64,000 nucleotides of DNA, taken from assembly GCF_000814475.1 (NCBI RefSeq), contig NZ_JSVC01000015.1:62001-126000 (forward strand), given 5' to 3'. Of this stretch, positions 9,880-19,278 are shown piece by piece; position 1 is the first letter of the stretch; the number at the start of each line of letters is the position of its first letter. The DNA is from Flavihumibacter solisilvae. Lineage in GTDB: Bacteria > Bacteroidota > Bacteroidia > Chitinophagales > Chitinophagaceae. The position numbers and the translations under genes were made by a program. The notes beneath the pieces were generated by a model. That model was not told the DNA's origin and searched no databases. It was given only the letters and a program-made list of their open reading frames with translations.

Positions 9880-11175
9880 ATGAACAAACGCATATATACT
9901 TTGCTGGCTGCGCTGCCACTATTGCAACTGGCTGCCTGCAAAAAAGACGTTAATCCGGCAGAAGGTACGCTAAACGACCAGGCTGCGCTTTATGTGGTAC
10001 GCGACACATGGCATAAGGGCGATGTGGCCCTGGGCCCATCTACCCTGGGAGGAGCATCCTTTACAACAGGTACAGTCATTTCTGATGCCTCTAACGGGAA
10101 TATTGCTTCCGGATCCTTCATTATCCAGTCAACTACTCTCACTGCCAACCAGGCAACGGATCTCACCCGGGGAATCATTATCGACATGGGAAGCGGCACG
10201 CAGGTTCCCTATGTTCCCGGCGATTCGCTGATGGTGAACATCGCCGGTGCCACCCTGAAACGCATCAACGGAAAACTGACGATCCAGGGAGTGACCTCCG
10301 ATAAGGTGACAAAGCTGGCTGAAGGCAGGCAGGTTTACGTACGCCCGGTGAACCTGGCAATCCTGAATAACATGTTTGATGTTTTCGAATCGACGCTGGT
10401 TGCTGTGCATGCTGATATCAATGATTATTCAGCAGGACAAACATTTTCCGGCCTTCATCCCATCGGAGATAATACTGGCAATCTTTTCCTGCATACTACT
10501 TCTGGTGCTGCTTTTGCTGGTGCGGAAACGCCACAGAATGCCCGCTTCATGGGAATTGTGGGATATAAGAACGATAACGGAAACGATACGGCCGGCGCCC
10601 AGCGCACCATAAGTTTGCGTTCGCTTAACGACACAAGCTTTGTGAGTGGCACTATTTACAGTGGATTTCCCGAAAGTTTTGAATCACCCGATTTCACAGA
10701 GAAGTCGAGCTACAACATGACCGCGACTTCCAACAATATTGACCTTGCTACCGGCAATTGGAAACTGCAGCAGGCAATCCTGGGAAATACACCTATCCGT
10801 GACCGTTTCAACCTGCCGGGTAAACAGTGTATCCGAATGCAACAGAACCTTACGAGCAGTGCATATGTGCAAATGAACTTTGATCTTCCGGATGGCGCTT
10901 CTAAAGTGACGGTGTTTTACGGGAAGTATTATACCGATCCCCGGAGTACTTTCAGGCTCGAATATTCGATCGACGGTGGTACGACCTGGGTGGTTGCAGG
11001 TACCAATGTAAATGATATGCCGGAACAGGGCTCCAACCAGGCCAGTTTCATGGTGAATGTTAGCGGACCCGTTCGATTCAGGATCAACAAACTGGGCCTG
11101 GGTGCATCCAGCTCAACAGTGCAGAATGGTCGTTTGTGTATCGAGGATATTGTTGTTTACAAACAAATTCAATAA
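9880..11175 (+). CDS. DUF5689-like lipoprotein
   Basis: The 431-residue product has a lipoprotein signal ending in LLQLAAC and is probably exposed at the outer membrane. Residues about 25-240 resemble the DUF5689 domain, an OB-like beta domain with GTVISDASNGNI and the repeated 'KLAEGRQVYV' style strands. The last 190 residues look like a beta-sandwich of the choice-of-anchor or carbohydrate-binding kind (SSAYVQMNFDLPDGASKVTV, ending IEDIVVYKQ). Proteins of this kind often follow a SusCD pair next to secreted phosphoesterases. The stop codon shares a base with the ATG of the next gene, so translation is probably coupled. Function unknown; ligand binding is the most likely role. Confidence 0.7.
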   Translation: MNKRIYTLLAALPLLQLAACKKDVNPAEGTLNDQAALYVVRDTWHKGDVALGPSTLGGASFTTGTVISDASNGNIASGSFIIQSTTLTANQATDLTRGIIIDMGSGTQVPYVPGDSLMVNIAGATLKRINGKLTIQGVTSDKVTKLAEGRQVYVRPVNLAILNNMFDVFESTLVAVHADINDYSAGQTFSGLHPIGDNTGNLFLHTTSGAAFAGAETPQNARFMGIVGYKNDNGNDTAGAQRTISLRSLNDTSFVSGTIYSGFPESFESPDFTEKSSYNMTATSNNIDLATGNWKLQQAILGNTPIRDRFNLPGKQCIRMQQNLTSSAYVQMNFDLPDGASKVTVFYGKYYTDPRSTFRLEYSIDGGTTWVVAGTNVNDMPEQGSNQASFMVNVSGPVRFRINKLGLGASSSTVQNGRLCIEDIVVYKQIQ

Positions 11176-12593
11176 TGCAAAGAAGAAAATTTGTTGCCAA
11201 CCTGTTCTGGCTTACAGGAGGCATCATGGTAGGAAGCGATCTGCTGGCAGGCAGCTCGCTTTCCTTCCGTAAAAAGATAAAAGGAACGATAAGGGCGAAC
11301 GGTGAAGGGCTTTCTAACGTAGTTGTCAGCAATGGCTTCGACGTGGTGATTACAGACCGCGATGGTGACTATACACTTCCTGTCCGTCCTGAAGCGGAAT
11401 TTATTTCTGTATCTACTCCATCCGGCTACGCGTTTCCGGCAGAAAAAGGGATTTCAAGAAGTTATGTAAGCCTGGCCGAAGCTGGTAAGAACCAGCTTGA
11501 TTTCAACCTCGTTCCGCTTGATCGTGAGGACAACGAACACCAGTTCATCATCTGGGCCGACCCGCAGGTCAAGAATAAAAAAGATGTAGGGAAAATGATG
11601 GCTGAATCAGTTCCCGATGTGAAACAGTTGGTAAATGCTGCAGGCAATGGTGCTTTACTGCATGGCATCACTGTGGGTGACCTGATGTGGGATGACCTTT
11701 CCCTATTCGGGGATTATGACAAGGCTGTAGAACAGATGGGAATTCCTTTTTTCCAGTGCATCGGTAACCATGATATGGATTATAATAAAGGAGGGGATGA
11801 AGCCTCGGACGACAGTTTCCGCAGGCAATACGGTCCGACTTATTATTCGTTCAATCGTGGTAAGGCTCATTATGTGGTGATGGATGATGTGCGTTATCTT
11901 GGTAAGGATCGTGATTATGACGGGCATATTTCACAACAGCAGCTCGAATGGCTGAAGAAAGATCTCGCTTACATTTCCAAGGACCATCTGCTGATCATTT
12001 GTGTGCACATTCCCGTTCATGATGGTGTGAAGAACAACCAGGAATTATACGACCTGCTGAAAGGATATGAGCACGTGCATATCATGTCTGGCCATACTCA
12101 TTATAACAAGAACGTGATCCGTAATGGCATTTATGAACATAACCATGGAACGGTTTGTGGCGCATGGTGGACTGGCCCGATCTGTGGTGATGGCACTCCC
12201 AGTGGTTATGGTGTCTATTCTGTAAAAGGAAATAAGCTGACATGGCAATACAAGGGTACCGGATCCCATATTGATGAACAGGTGAAATTGTTTGTTGAGA
12301 AATCACAGGATGGCGAGCAGCATCTTATTGCCAACGTCTGGAACTTCGACCCGGAATGGAAGGTTGAATGTCGTGCAGGCGATCAACGCCTCCCGTTGCT
12401 GCAGTTCAAGGGATTTGATCCGCATGCAACTGCAACCCTGCTTGGACCGGAACTACCCAAACCGCGCGGATTTGCGGAACCCAAAAAAACTGATCACCTG
12501 TTCAGGGCTGTACTGCCTGCAGGTGCAACCACTGTAACCGTTACAGCAACCGACCGATTTGGTAAACAATACACTGCAACCTATAACAGCTGA
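11175..12593 (+). CDS. Secreted calcineurin-like metallophosphoesterase
   Basis: The start at 11175 overlaps the previous stop by one base. It leaves a 472-residue product with an N-terminal RRKF and hydrophobic segment, resembling a Tat or Sec signal. Residues about 33-115 form a beta-sandwich N-terminal domain. The calcineurin-like core follows: D129-P-Q131 (the usual DxH with Gln in place of His), GDL with D169, GNHD (N198, H199), VHIPVH (H278) and SGHTH (H307, H309). A C-terminal beta domain completes the MetallophosN/Metallophos/MetallophosC layout common in Bacteroidota. It probably hydrolyses a phosphomono- or diester in the periplasm or at the surface, supplying phosphate or glycerol. 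The exact substrate is not deducible. The DxQ variant is usual for this subgroup. Confidence 0.88.
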   Translation: MQRRKFVANLFWLTGGIMVGSDLLAGSSLSFRKKIKGTIRANGEGLSNVVVSNGFDVVITDRDGDYTLPVRPEAEFISVSTPSGYAFPAEKGISRSYVSLAEAGKNQLDFNLVPLDREDNEHQFIIWADPQVKNKKDVGKMMAESVPDVKQLVNAAGNGALLHGITVGDLMWDDLSLFGDYDKAVEQMGIPFFQCIGNHDMDYNKGGDEASDDSFRRQYGPTYYSFNRGKAHYVVMDDVRYLGKDRDYDGHISQQQLEWLKKDLAYISKDHLLIICVHIPVHDGVKNNQELYDLLKGYEHVHIMSGHTHYNKNVIRNGIYEHNHGTVCGAWWTGPICGDGTPSGYGVYSVKGNKLTWQYKGTGSHIDEQVKLFVEKSQDGEQHLIANVWNFDPEWKVECRAGDQRLPLLQFKGFDPHATATLLGPELPKPRGFAEPKKTDHLFRAVLPAGATTVTVTATDRFGKQYTATYNS

Positions 12594-14104
12594 TGATGCA
12601 AAGAACTTTCCTGATGCTTTGTACTGCTGGTTTAACAACGCTTTCGTTCGCACAGGGAACGAAATGGGACAGTACTTACCGACCGAATAACTACCAGGTA
12701 AAAGTGGACCAGTTCAGGCAACTGCCCAATGATGCAGATGATATTTACTTCCTGGGAAACAGTATTACTGCCGGAATTGACTGGAATGAATTGCTCGGCG
12801 TTTCGAATATCCGGAACCGTGGCATCTCTGGCGACATCAGCTTTGGCGTTCTGGAACGCCTCGATGAAGTGATCGAAGGCAAACCTGCAAAGCTGTTCCT
12901 CCTGATCGGGATCAATGATATTTCAAGGAACATTCCCGACAGCATCATTGTTGCTAACTATCGCAACATAGTGCGAAGAATGAAGGCGGGGAGTCCCCGT
13001 ACGCGTTTGTACCTTCAGACCATACTACCGGTGAATAACCAGTTCACGCAATTCAAAAACCATTACAACAAGGATGGGCATATCCTTTTTGTAAATGATG
13101 CCATCAAAAAAATTGCGAAGGAGTTCGACGCAGTTGTAATTGACCTGCATGCACATTTCCTGGACAAAGACGGCCGGTTGGTAAAACAGTACACACACGA
13201 TGGCTTACATCTTACTATTGAAGGCTATCATCACTGGGCTTCTTTACTGAATTCTGACGGCTACATTCAGGGTAGTAAGTCGCCTGTATTCCCCGCCTTT
13301 TCAAAGGAAGGGCACCGGGGAAGCCGCGGACTGATGCCTGAGAACACTATCCCGGCAATGGAAAAAGCAATCGACTGTGGTGTTACCACACTGGAAATGG
13401 ATGTGGTAATCTCGAAGGACAGGAAGGTGGTGGTTTCGCATGACCCATATTTCAATGCGGATATCACGATTACACCTGAGGGAAAACAACTAACAAAATC
13501 GGAAGCGTCGGCCCGCGTTTTGTACGGAATGGATTACGACAGCATCCGCCGTTATGATGTAGGTTCAAAATTGCATCCCGGTTTTCCGCAACAACAGAAA
13601 ATGCCGGTCCATAAGCCCTTGCTGTCTTCTCTTATTCGCGCTGCAGAATCTTACGCAAAGGAAAACGGGGCGGGACCAATGTGGTATAATATTGAAACGA
13701 AGACAAGTGCCGGTGGCGATGGTGTTAGGCATCCTGCGCCGGAAGAGTTTGTAGACCTCCTTGTGGCATTACTTAAAGAGGAAGGAATTCTTTCACGCAC
13801 CGTAATCCAGTCGTTTGACATCCGTACCCTGCAGGTATTGAACAGGAAATATCCTTCCATTAAAACCTCGCTGCTGATAAATGCGAACGATAGCCGGTCG
13901 CTAAAAAAGCAGATCGATGAATTAGGCTTCTTGCCATTTGTATATAGTCCTCACTTTAAACTCGTAACTACTTCGCTTGTGCGTGATTGTCATGAGAAAG
14001 GGATTAAAGTAGTACCTTGGACCGTTAACACAAAAGCAGATATCGAGGCAATGAAAGTGTTGCAGGTGGATGGTATCATTTCAGATTACCCTAACCTATT
14101 CTAA
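12593..14104 (+). CDS. Fusion of SGNH/GDSL esterase and glycerophosphodiester phosphodiesterase
   Basis: This secreted protein of 503 residues (signal MMQRTFLMLCTAGLTTLSFAQ) joins two enzymes. Residues 45-225 are an SGNH hydrolase: FLGNSIT with nucleophile Ser57, GIND at 106-109, and D203-GL-H206 as the acid/base pair. Residues 235-503 are a GDPD barrel: GHRG (H241-R242), PENT (E250-N251), EMD (E268, D270) and SHDP (H283). GDPD enzymes split glycerophosphodiesters into glycerol-3-phosphate and an alcohol. SGNH esterases remove acyl chains from lipids such as lysophospholipids. Together they could turn a lysophospholipid into fatty acid, glycerol-3-phosphate and head group. The start overlaps the previous stop (ATGA-type). 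All catalytic residues of both halves appear present. Confidence 0.92.
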   Translation: MMQRTFLMLCTAGLTTLSFAQGTKWDSTYRPNNYQVKVDQFRQLPNDADDIYFLGNSITAGIDWNELLGVSNIRNRGISGDISFGVLERLDEVIEGKPAKLFLLIGINDISRNIPDSIIVANYRNIVRRMKAGSPRTRLYLQTILPVNNQFTQFKNHYNKDGHILFVNDAIKKIAKEFDAVVIDLHAHFLDKDGRLVKQYTHDGLHLTIEGYHHWASLLNSDGYIQGSKSPVFPAFSKEGHRGSRGLMPENTIPAMEKAIDCGVTTLEMDVVISKDRKVVVSHDPYFNADITITPEGKQLTKSEASARVLYGMDYDSIRRYDVGSKLHPGFPQQQKMPVHKPLLSSLIRAAESYAKENGAGPMWYNIETKTSAGGDGVRHPAPEEFVDLLVALLKEEGILSRTVIQSFDIRTLQVLNRKYPSIKTSLLINANDSRSLKKQIDELGFLPFVYSPHFKLVTTSLVRDCHEKGIKVVPWTVNTKADIEAMKVLQVDGIISDYPNLF

Positions 14105-14116
14105 AAAACGATTGAC

Positions 14117-15613
14117 ATGTCTAAATACGTACTGGCGCTCGACCAGGGCACAACAAGTTCAAGGGCAATCCTTTTCGACCGAAAGGGGCAGATCATCCGG
14201 CAGGCGCAGAAGGAATTCACCCAGCATTATCCACAACCAGGTTGGGTTGAGCATGACCCGGAAGAGATCTGGTCATCTCAGTTTGCCGTTCTGGCTGAAG
14301 TGCTTGCCAAAGCAGGGATCACGACTGGCGACGTTGCTGGTATCGGCATAACCAACCAGCGTGAAACGACTGTTGTGTGGGACCGTAAAACTTCCAGGCC
14401 GGTTTATAATGCAATAGTATGGCAGGACAGAAGAACCGCGGCTTATTGTGACCAGTTACGAGCAGAAGGTTATGAAACAATGATCCGCAATAAAACCGGC
14501 CTTCTTCCCGACGCTTATTTTTCTGCCACGAAAGTGAAATGGATCCTCGATAATGTGAGTGGCGCGCGGGAAAAAGCGATGAACGGTGAGCTTGCTTTCG
14601 GAACCATAGATACCTGGCTATCATGGAAACTGACTAACGGAAAAGTGCATGTGACAGACCTTAGCAATGCATCCCGCACGATGTTACTGAATATCCGGAC
14701 CTGTGAATGGGATGAAGAACTATTAAAATTATTTGATATTCCTGCTTCAATGCTGCCTTCCGTTGTTTCAAGCAGTGGGCAGTATGCAGTTACAGATTCC
14801 GTCGTTTCCGGCACGCATATTCCTTTGGCGGGGATTGCCGGCGATCAGCAGGCAGCTTTGTTCGGCCAGCAATGCACTCAACCGGGAATGGTGAAGAATA
14901 CATATGGAACAGGTTGCTTCATGCTGATGCATACGGGTGAGAAAATAGTCCACTCAACCCACAACCTGCTAACCACGATAGCCTGGAAAGTTAACGATCG
15001 CGTTGAGTACGCAGTTGAAGGAAGTATCTTCATTGGCGGGGCGGTAGTGCAATGGTTACGTGATGGATTGCAATTGATCCGGACCTCTGGTGAAATCGGC
15101 GAACTGGCCGGCAGTACTTCCCATACCGATGGCGTTTATATGGTTCCGGCATTTGCCGGTCTCGGTGCGCCGCACTGGAACCAGCATGCACGCGGCACCC
15201 TGTTCGGCCTTACGCGGGGAACAACGAAAGCTCATGTCGCGCGCGCTGGCCTCGAGAGCATTGCTTACCAGACTATGGAAGTGTTAAAAGCTATGGAAGC
15301 CGATGCCGGGCTGCCGATCAAAGAACTACGTGTTGATGGTGGCGCAACAGTGAATGACCTTCTCATGCAATTTCAGTGTGACTTGCTGCAGGTTCCTGTG
15401 GTTCGCCCGAAAGTCTATGAAACAACTGCACTTGGGGCCGCATACCTTGCAGGACTAGCTGTGGGATATTGGGAAAGCGAAGAGGCGATCCGTAGTCAAT
15501 GGACGGCCGACCGCTACTTTCATCCTGCAGCACCTGCTGAAGCCATGGAACCGCTGATCCGCGGCTGGCACCGCGCGGTGAAAGCCAGCGTGGCATGGGC
15601 GAATGAATCCTGA
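14117..15613 (+). CDS. glpK: Glycerol kinase
   Basis: The 498-residue product is a cytoplasmic FGGY-family kinase that phosphorylates glycerol to glycerol-3-phosphate with ATP. It shows the ATP-binding N-terminus [15 protein letters not shown], the glycerol-site stretch [22 protein letters not shown], and the C-terminal [14 protein letters not shown] and [16 protein letters not shown] motifs. Length is normal. It starts 12 bases after the esterase-phosphodiesterase fusion and is followed by glpF. The glycerol-3-phosphate it makes is the substrate of GlpD at the head of the operon. Confidence 0.97.
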   Translation: MSKYVLALDQGTTSSRAILFDRKGQIIRQAQKEFTQHYPQPGWVEHDPEEIWSSQFAVLAEVLAKAGITTGDVAGIGITNQRETTVVWDRKTSRPVYNAIVWQDRRTAAYCDQLRAEGYETMIRNKTGLLPDAYFSATKVKWILDNVSGAREKAMNGELAFGTIDTWLSWKLTNGKVHVTDLSNASRTMLLNIRTCEWDEELLKLFDIPASMLPSVVSSSGQYAVTDSVVSGTHIPLAGIAGDQQAALFGQQCTQPGMVKNTYGTGCFMLMHTGEKIVHSTHNLLTTIAWKVNDRVEYAVEGSIFIGGAVVQWLRDGLQLIRTSGEIGELAGSTSHTDGVYMVPAFAGLGAPHWNQHARGTLFGLTRGTTKAHVARAGLESIAYQTMEVLKAMEADAGLPIKELRVDGGATVNDLLMQFQCDLLQVPVVRPKVYETTALGAAYLAGLAVGYWESEEAIRSQWTADRYFHPAAPAEAMEPLIRGWHRAVKASVAWANES

Positions 15614-15662
15614 ATTTGTTGTCTCTTTTGAATTTTTCATTTTTACTTTTTAATTTGACCAG

Positions 15663-16373
15663 ATGAACAATTGCTTTGCCGAATTCCTTGGTACCCTCAT
15701 TTTAATCCTGTTCGGAAATGGAGTAGTTGCTAATGTGCTCCTGCAGAAATCCAAAGGCCAGAACAGTGGCTGGATTGTGATCACTTTTGGTTGGGCGATG
15801 GCGGTATTTGTCGCCGTATTCGCTGTTTCAAAGTATAGCGGAGCGCATCTTAATCCCGCTGTCAGTGTTTGCCTTGCGCTTGCCGGAAAATTTGACTGGT
15901 CACTGGTGCCGATGTATATACTCTGCCAGGTGGCAGGAGCTTTCTGTGGTGCCCTGCTGGTTTGGCTGACTTATCGCCAGCATTTCGCCGCAACTGAGGA
16001 TGCTGGGCTCAAACTTGCCGTGTTCAGCACCGGTCCTGCCATTCCAAACAGGTTTTACAACCTGCTCACTGAAACTATTGCCACCGCCATCTTCCTTTTG
16101 CTTGTATTGATGATAGTGTCACCATCAAATAGTCTTGGTTCTATTGATGCCCTGCCGGTTGCCCTGCTGGTATTGGCCATTGGTCTCAGTCTTGGTGGTC
16201 CAACCGGTTACGCTATCAATCCGGCCCGCGACCTTGGCCCGCGGATGGCACATGCAGTGCTGCCTATGGGGAATAACAAGAACAGCCAGTGGGTATACGC
16301 ATGGATCCCGGTTGTTGGTCCACTGTTGGGTGCTGTTCTCGCAGCAATGGTATTCAAGGCAATCAGTCAATAA
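15663..16373 (+). CDS. glpF: Aquaglyceroporin, glycerol facilitator
   Basis: The 236-residue inner-membrane channel has six helices and two half-helices. The two NPA boxes are N64-P65-A66 (HLNPAVSVCLALAG) and N186-P187-A188, followed by R189-D190. The Asp after NPAR marks glycerol-conducting aquaglyceroporins rather than water-only aquaporins. It lets glycerol diffuse in, where GlpK traps it. It is the last gene of the glp operon, 49 bases after glpK, and is followed by an intrinsic terminator. Confidence 0.95.
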   Translation: MNNCFAEFLGTLILILFGNGVVANVLLQKSKGQNSGWIVITFGWAMAVFVAVFAVSKYSGAHLNPAVSVCLALAGKFDWSLVPMYILCQVAGAFCGALLVWLTYRQHFAATEDAGLKLAVFSTGPAIPNRFYNLLTETIATAIFLLLVLMIVSPSNSLGSIDALPVALLVLAIGLSLGGPTGYAINPARDLGPRMAHAVLPMGNNKNSQWVYAWIPVVGPLLGAVLAAMVFKAISQ

Positions 16374-16396
16374 ATTAATCGATACGTAAGTAAACA

Positions 16397-16427
16397 AAAA
16401 GGACACGAAATCTATTCGTGTCCTTTT
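16397..16427. terminator. Hairpin terminator between convergent glpF and epoxide hydrolase genes
   Basis: AAAAGGACACGAA (16397-16409) pairs perfectly with TTCGTGTCCTTTT (16415-16427) around a 5-base loop. The A-rich and T-rich ends make it usable from both strands, fitting its place between two converging genes. Confidence 0.85.
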
Positions 16428-16457
16428 GTATTAGCTGTCGTATTATCTTTTTCTTTC

Positions 16458-17714
16458 TCAGCGTAATGTCCTGAAACCGGTACGCAACGCGTCAATGATC
16501 CGTTGGGGTCGTTCCCACGAAGGGAAATGCGCGCCTTTCTCCTCTTGCCTGTAGTATACCAGGTTGGGATATGCCTGTTCTGACCAACTCTTTGGGGCCT
16601 GGTAAAGTTCGCCGGGGAAAACGCTCACTGCAGTCGGCACCTTCACACCTTTCGGAGTAAAAAACGGAAACTTGTTTTCCCAATAGATCCGGCTTGCTGA
16701 CACACCTGATTTTGTGAACCAGAAAAGGGTTATGATATCAAGCAGATCATTCCTGGAAAGGCCTTCATCATAAACTGAAAATAGTCGCGCATCAGGTTTT
16801 TCGTTGTCCGCGTTCTGAAACAGTTCTGTCGCCGGCGGATAGAATAAGGCCGTTATTGGGTCGAGCAGGAATGCTGCCAGTCCAATCGGAGAATCAATCA
16901 ATCCGGCAAGCGCCTGTGGACGCGATGCCAGGTAATAGGCATAATGCACGTTTTTGTAGGCTTTGCTTAATTGCTCATAGGCACGTTGTTCTTCCTGGGT
17001 AAGACCTGCAGGTACCGGTGCACCGGTTGCTGAAGCCTGGTGTATATTATCGGGGACCACACCCGGCATATTGGAATGTAGACCAATTATATTTTCCGGA
17101 AATTGTGCTGCCAACAGGTCTACGGTGATTGCGCCCCAGTCTGTTCCATGTAAAAAGTACCTGTCATAACCCAGCCGGTTCATAAGTGTCGCCCAGGCAA
17201 CTGCAATCTGTCCCGGATCCCAACCTGTCGTTGTTGGTTTTCCTGAAAATCCATATCCCGGAAAGGAAGGCAATACCACATGAAAGGCATCGGATTCATT
17301 GCCGCCATATGCTGTTGGATTAATCAGGGGGTCGATTATCTTCAAATGTTCAATGATAGTTCCGGGCCATCCATGCGCAAGAAGGATCGGCCTGGCATTT
17401 TCATGATTAGATCGGGCATGGATAAAGTGGATGTCAACGCCGTTGATTTCTGTAAGAAAATTAGGGTACGAATTCAGTTTGGTTTCCACCTTTCGCCAGT
17501 CATATTCATTGGCCCAAAACTTCGCAAGTTCCTCGATTGTGGACAGCTGAATGCCCTGCGATATGTCGTTGACTGTTTCTCTTTCTGGAAATCTCGTCGC
17601 CAGGATGCGGCGTTTCAACTCGTCCAGTTCAGATTGAGGAATGGTTACCTTAAAAGGACGAATGTCAATGACGGATCCTTTTACTTGTGACGCAGTGCTT
17701 TCAGGCTGTTTCAT
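16458..17714 (-). CDS. Epoxide hydrolase family alpha/beta hydrolase, cytoplasmic copy
   Basis: The 418-residue product has no signal peptide. Residues 18-130 hold the epoxide hydrolase N-terminal region (IRPFKVTIPQSELDELKRRI, then YDWRKVETKLNSYPNF). The alpha/beta hydrolase core follows, with HGWPG (114-118) forming the oxyanion hole, GYGFSGKP, and the nucleophile Asp192 in HGTDWGA. The catalytic His is in EEKGAHFPSWERP near the C-terminus. Such enzymes open epoxides to diols through an aspartyl ester. It lies 35 bases downstream of a second copy on the same strand, with almost gap-free alignment between the two. It differs in lacking the export signal. Substrate unknown. Confidence 0.9.
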   Translation of the reverse strand: MKQPESTASQVKGSVIDIRPFKVTIPQSELDELKRRILATRFPERETVNDISQGIQLSTIEELAKFWANEYDWRKVETKLNSYPNFLTEINGVDIHFIHARSNHENARPILLAHGWPGTIIEHLKIIDPLINPTAYGGNESDAFHVVLPSFPGYGFSGKPTTTGWDPGQIAVAWATLMNRLGYDRYFLHGTDWGAITVDLLAAQFPENIIGLHSNMPGVVPDNIHQASATGAPVPAGLTQEEQRAYEQLSKAYKNVHYAYYLASRPQALAGLIDSPIGLAAFLLDPITALFYPPATELFQNADNEKPDARLFSVYDEGLSRNDLLDIITLFWFTKSGVSASRIYWENKFPFFTPKGVKVPTAVSVFPGELYQAPKSWSEQAYPNLVYYRQEEKGAHFPSWERPQRIIDALRTGFRTLR

Positions 17715-17749
17715 TTTTTGAAGTTATAAGATGAAATGGTTGGGTTTAT

Positions 17750-19027
17750 TTATTTACGGAGGGAACGGAATGAGTTGCGGAGTTCCTGAGTGAAGATTTC
17801 CGGCTGTTCCCATGCTGCAAAGTGACCACCTTTCTCAAGCTTGTTGTAATAGATCAGGTTAGGATATGCTTTTTCTGCCCAGCTGCGCGGAGTTTGATAA
17901 AGCTCATCAGGGAACGCGCTTACAGCAACAGGTACTGTTACACCCTTCGGACTGAAGTAGTTTGATTTGTTCTCCCAATAGAGACGGGCAGCTGAAATCG
18001 CCGTATTTGTAAACCAGTAGAGAGAAACGTTATCAAGTACATCATCTTTGGTCAGGCCTTCCTTTTGCCCTGCGAACGTACGTGTAATTAGGGCCATGCT
18101 GCGAGGGTCGTGGTCAAGGAGGAAAGTTGCCAGTCCTACCGGTGAGTCTGCCAACCCTGTCAAAGTTTGCGGACGTGATCCCATAAAGAAAGCATAATAA
18201 ACGTTCTTATAAGTAACACTCACCTGATCGTATGCATGCCTTTCATCTGGAGTAAGGCCTGAAGGTGCGGGTGCACCAGCGAATGCCGATTTGTCAATGT
18301 CTGCCGGAATTGCGCCAGGCATATTGGTATGAATGCCTAATAAGTCATTTGGTGACTGTACAGCCATGATATCCACAATAACCGAGCCCCAGTCTCCACC
18401 TTGTGCAAGGAATTTTTTATAACCCAGCCGCTTCATTAATGTCACGTATGCCTTTGCAATTCTGTCAGGGTTCCATCCTGTTGTTGTCGGCTTCCCTGAG
18501 AATCCGTAACCGGGCATCGATGGTATCACCACATCAAATGCATCTTCAGGTTTACCTCCATAAGCCACGGGATTTGTCAACGGATCAATGAGTTTCATCA
18601 GTTCGATGAAGGAGCCCGGCCAGCCATGGGTAAGAATAATTGGAAGTGCATTTTTTTCTTTTGAACGGACATGAACGTAATGAATGTCTACCCCGTCGAT
18701 TTTCGTAAGGAAATGTGGATACCTGTTCAGCCTCGCCTCGGTTTTGCGCCAGTCATATTTGGTTGCCCAATAGGTCGCAAGTTCGTGAACGGTTTTCGAT
18801 GGTACACCCTGGGAGTGATCATTGACTGTTTCTTTTTCAGTCCAGCGGGTTGCTATAATTCGCTGTTTAAGGTCTGCCAGTTCAGATTCCGCGATCTGCA
18901 CTTTGAACGGGCGGATGGCTGTATCAGCCGCAGCCGTCTGTGCATTACTAACTGTTCCAAGCAGGAGGGATCCTGCTACCAATACTCCTCCGAAGAGGGA
19001 CCTGCGGATTTTGTTCGCTGTTGTCAT
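17750..19027 (-). CDS. Epoxide hydrolase family alpha/beta hydrolase, exported copy
   Basis: The start is placed at 19027, where a signal peptide begins (MTTANKIRRSLFGGVLVAGS, cleavage near Asn-Ala-Gln). The frame is open 62 codons further upstream, but that part looks non-coding and holds repeated operator-like sites. The mature part mirrors the downstream copy with a constant offset of 20 residues: HGWPG at 134-138, nucleophile Asp212 in QGGDWGS, and the terminal His in KLEKGGHFAAWEQP. The pair is therefore a tandem duplication with one copy sent to the periplasm and one kept inside. Three TGGAAC-N4-GTTCCA palindromes lie upstream, one inside a promoter spacer, so repressor control is likely. 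Confidence 0.9.
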   Translation of the reverse strand: MTTANKIRRSLFGGVLVAGSLLLGTVSNAQTAAADTAIRPFKVQIAESELADLKQRIIATRWTEKETVNDHSQGVPSKTVHELATYWATKYDWRKTEARLNRYPHFLTKIDGVDIHYVHVRSKEKNALPIILTHGWPGSFIELMKLIDPLTNPVAYGGKPEDAFDVVIPSMPGYGFSGKPTTTGWNPDRIAKAYVTLMKRLGYKKFLAQGGDWGSVIVDIMAVQSPNDLLGIHTNMPGAIPADIDKSAFAGAPAPSGLTPDERHAYDQVSVTYKNVYYAFFMGSRPQTLTGLADSPVGLATFLLDHDPRSMALITRTFAGQKEGLTKDDVLDNVSLYWFTNTAISAARLYWENKSNYFSPKGVTVPVAVSAFPDELYQTPRSWAEKAYPNLIYYNKLEKGGHFAAWEQPEIFTQELRNSFRSLRK

Positions 19028-19079
19028 TGTTTGATGGTTTTGATGTTTGATATGTTGATTTGAAATGAGACGAATAGAG

Positions 19080-19095
19080 TGGAACAAACGTTCCA
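19080..19095. promoter_or_regulatory. Palindromic operator copy 1, TGGAAC-N4-GTTCCA
   Basis: TGGAAC AAAC GTTCCA, with 6-base perfect arms, 53 bases upstream of the exported epoxide hydrolase start. It is one of three sites with identical arms and spacer length within 230 bases. The shape suits a dimeric TetR/AcrR-type repressor. Confidence 0.7.
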
Positions 19096-19147
19096 GATTA
19101 AGAGAAAAAAAAGGATTCAGTGAATCAGGATGTAAAGCTATACAAAA

Positions 19148-19163
19148 TGGAACGAATGTTCCA
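19148..19163. promoter_or_regulatory. Palindromic operator copy 2, TGGAAC-N4-GTTCCA
   Basis: TGGAAC GAAT GTTCCA, centred 68 bases from copy 1. On the minus strand a TACATTTG (19169-19162), matching the -7 consensus TAnnTTTG, overlaps its edge. No good -33 box was seen, so this second promoter is uncertain. Confidence 0.7.
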
Positions 19164-19278
19164 AATGTAAACCTGAAAATAATTGTTAAGCATTCTTGAA
19201 ACGAAAAATGCAATGTCTGTCAGTGCTGGGCTCATCGTAGTGGCTGAATGATTAGGTATTAATTTCTGTTTCATGACA

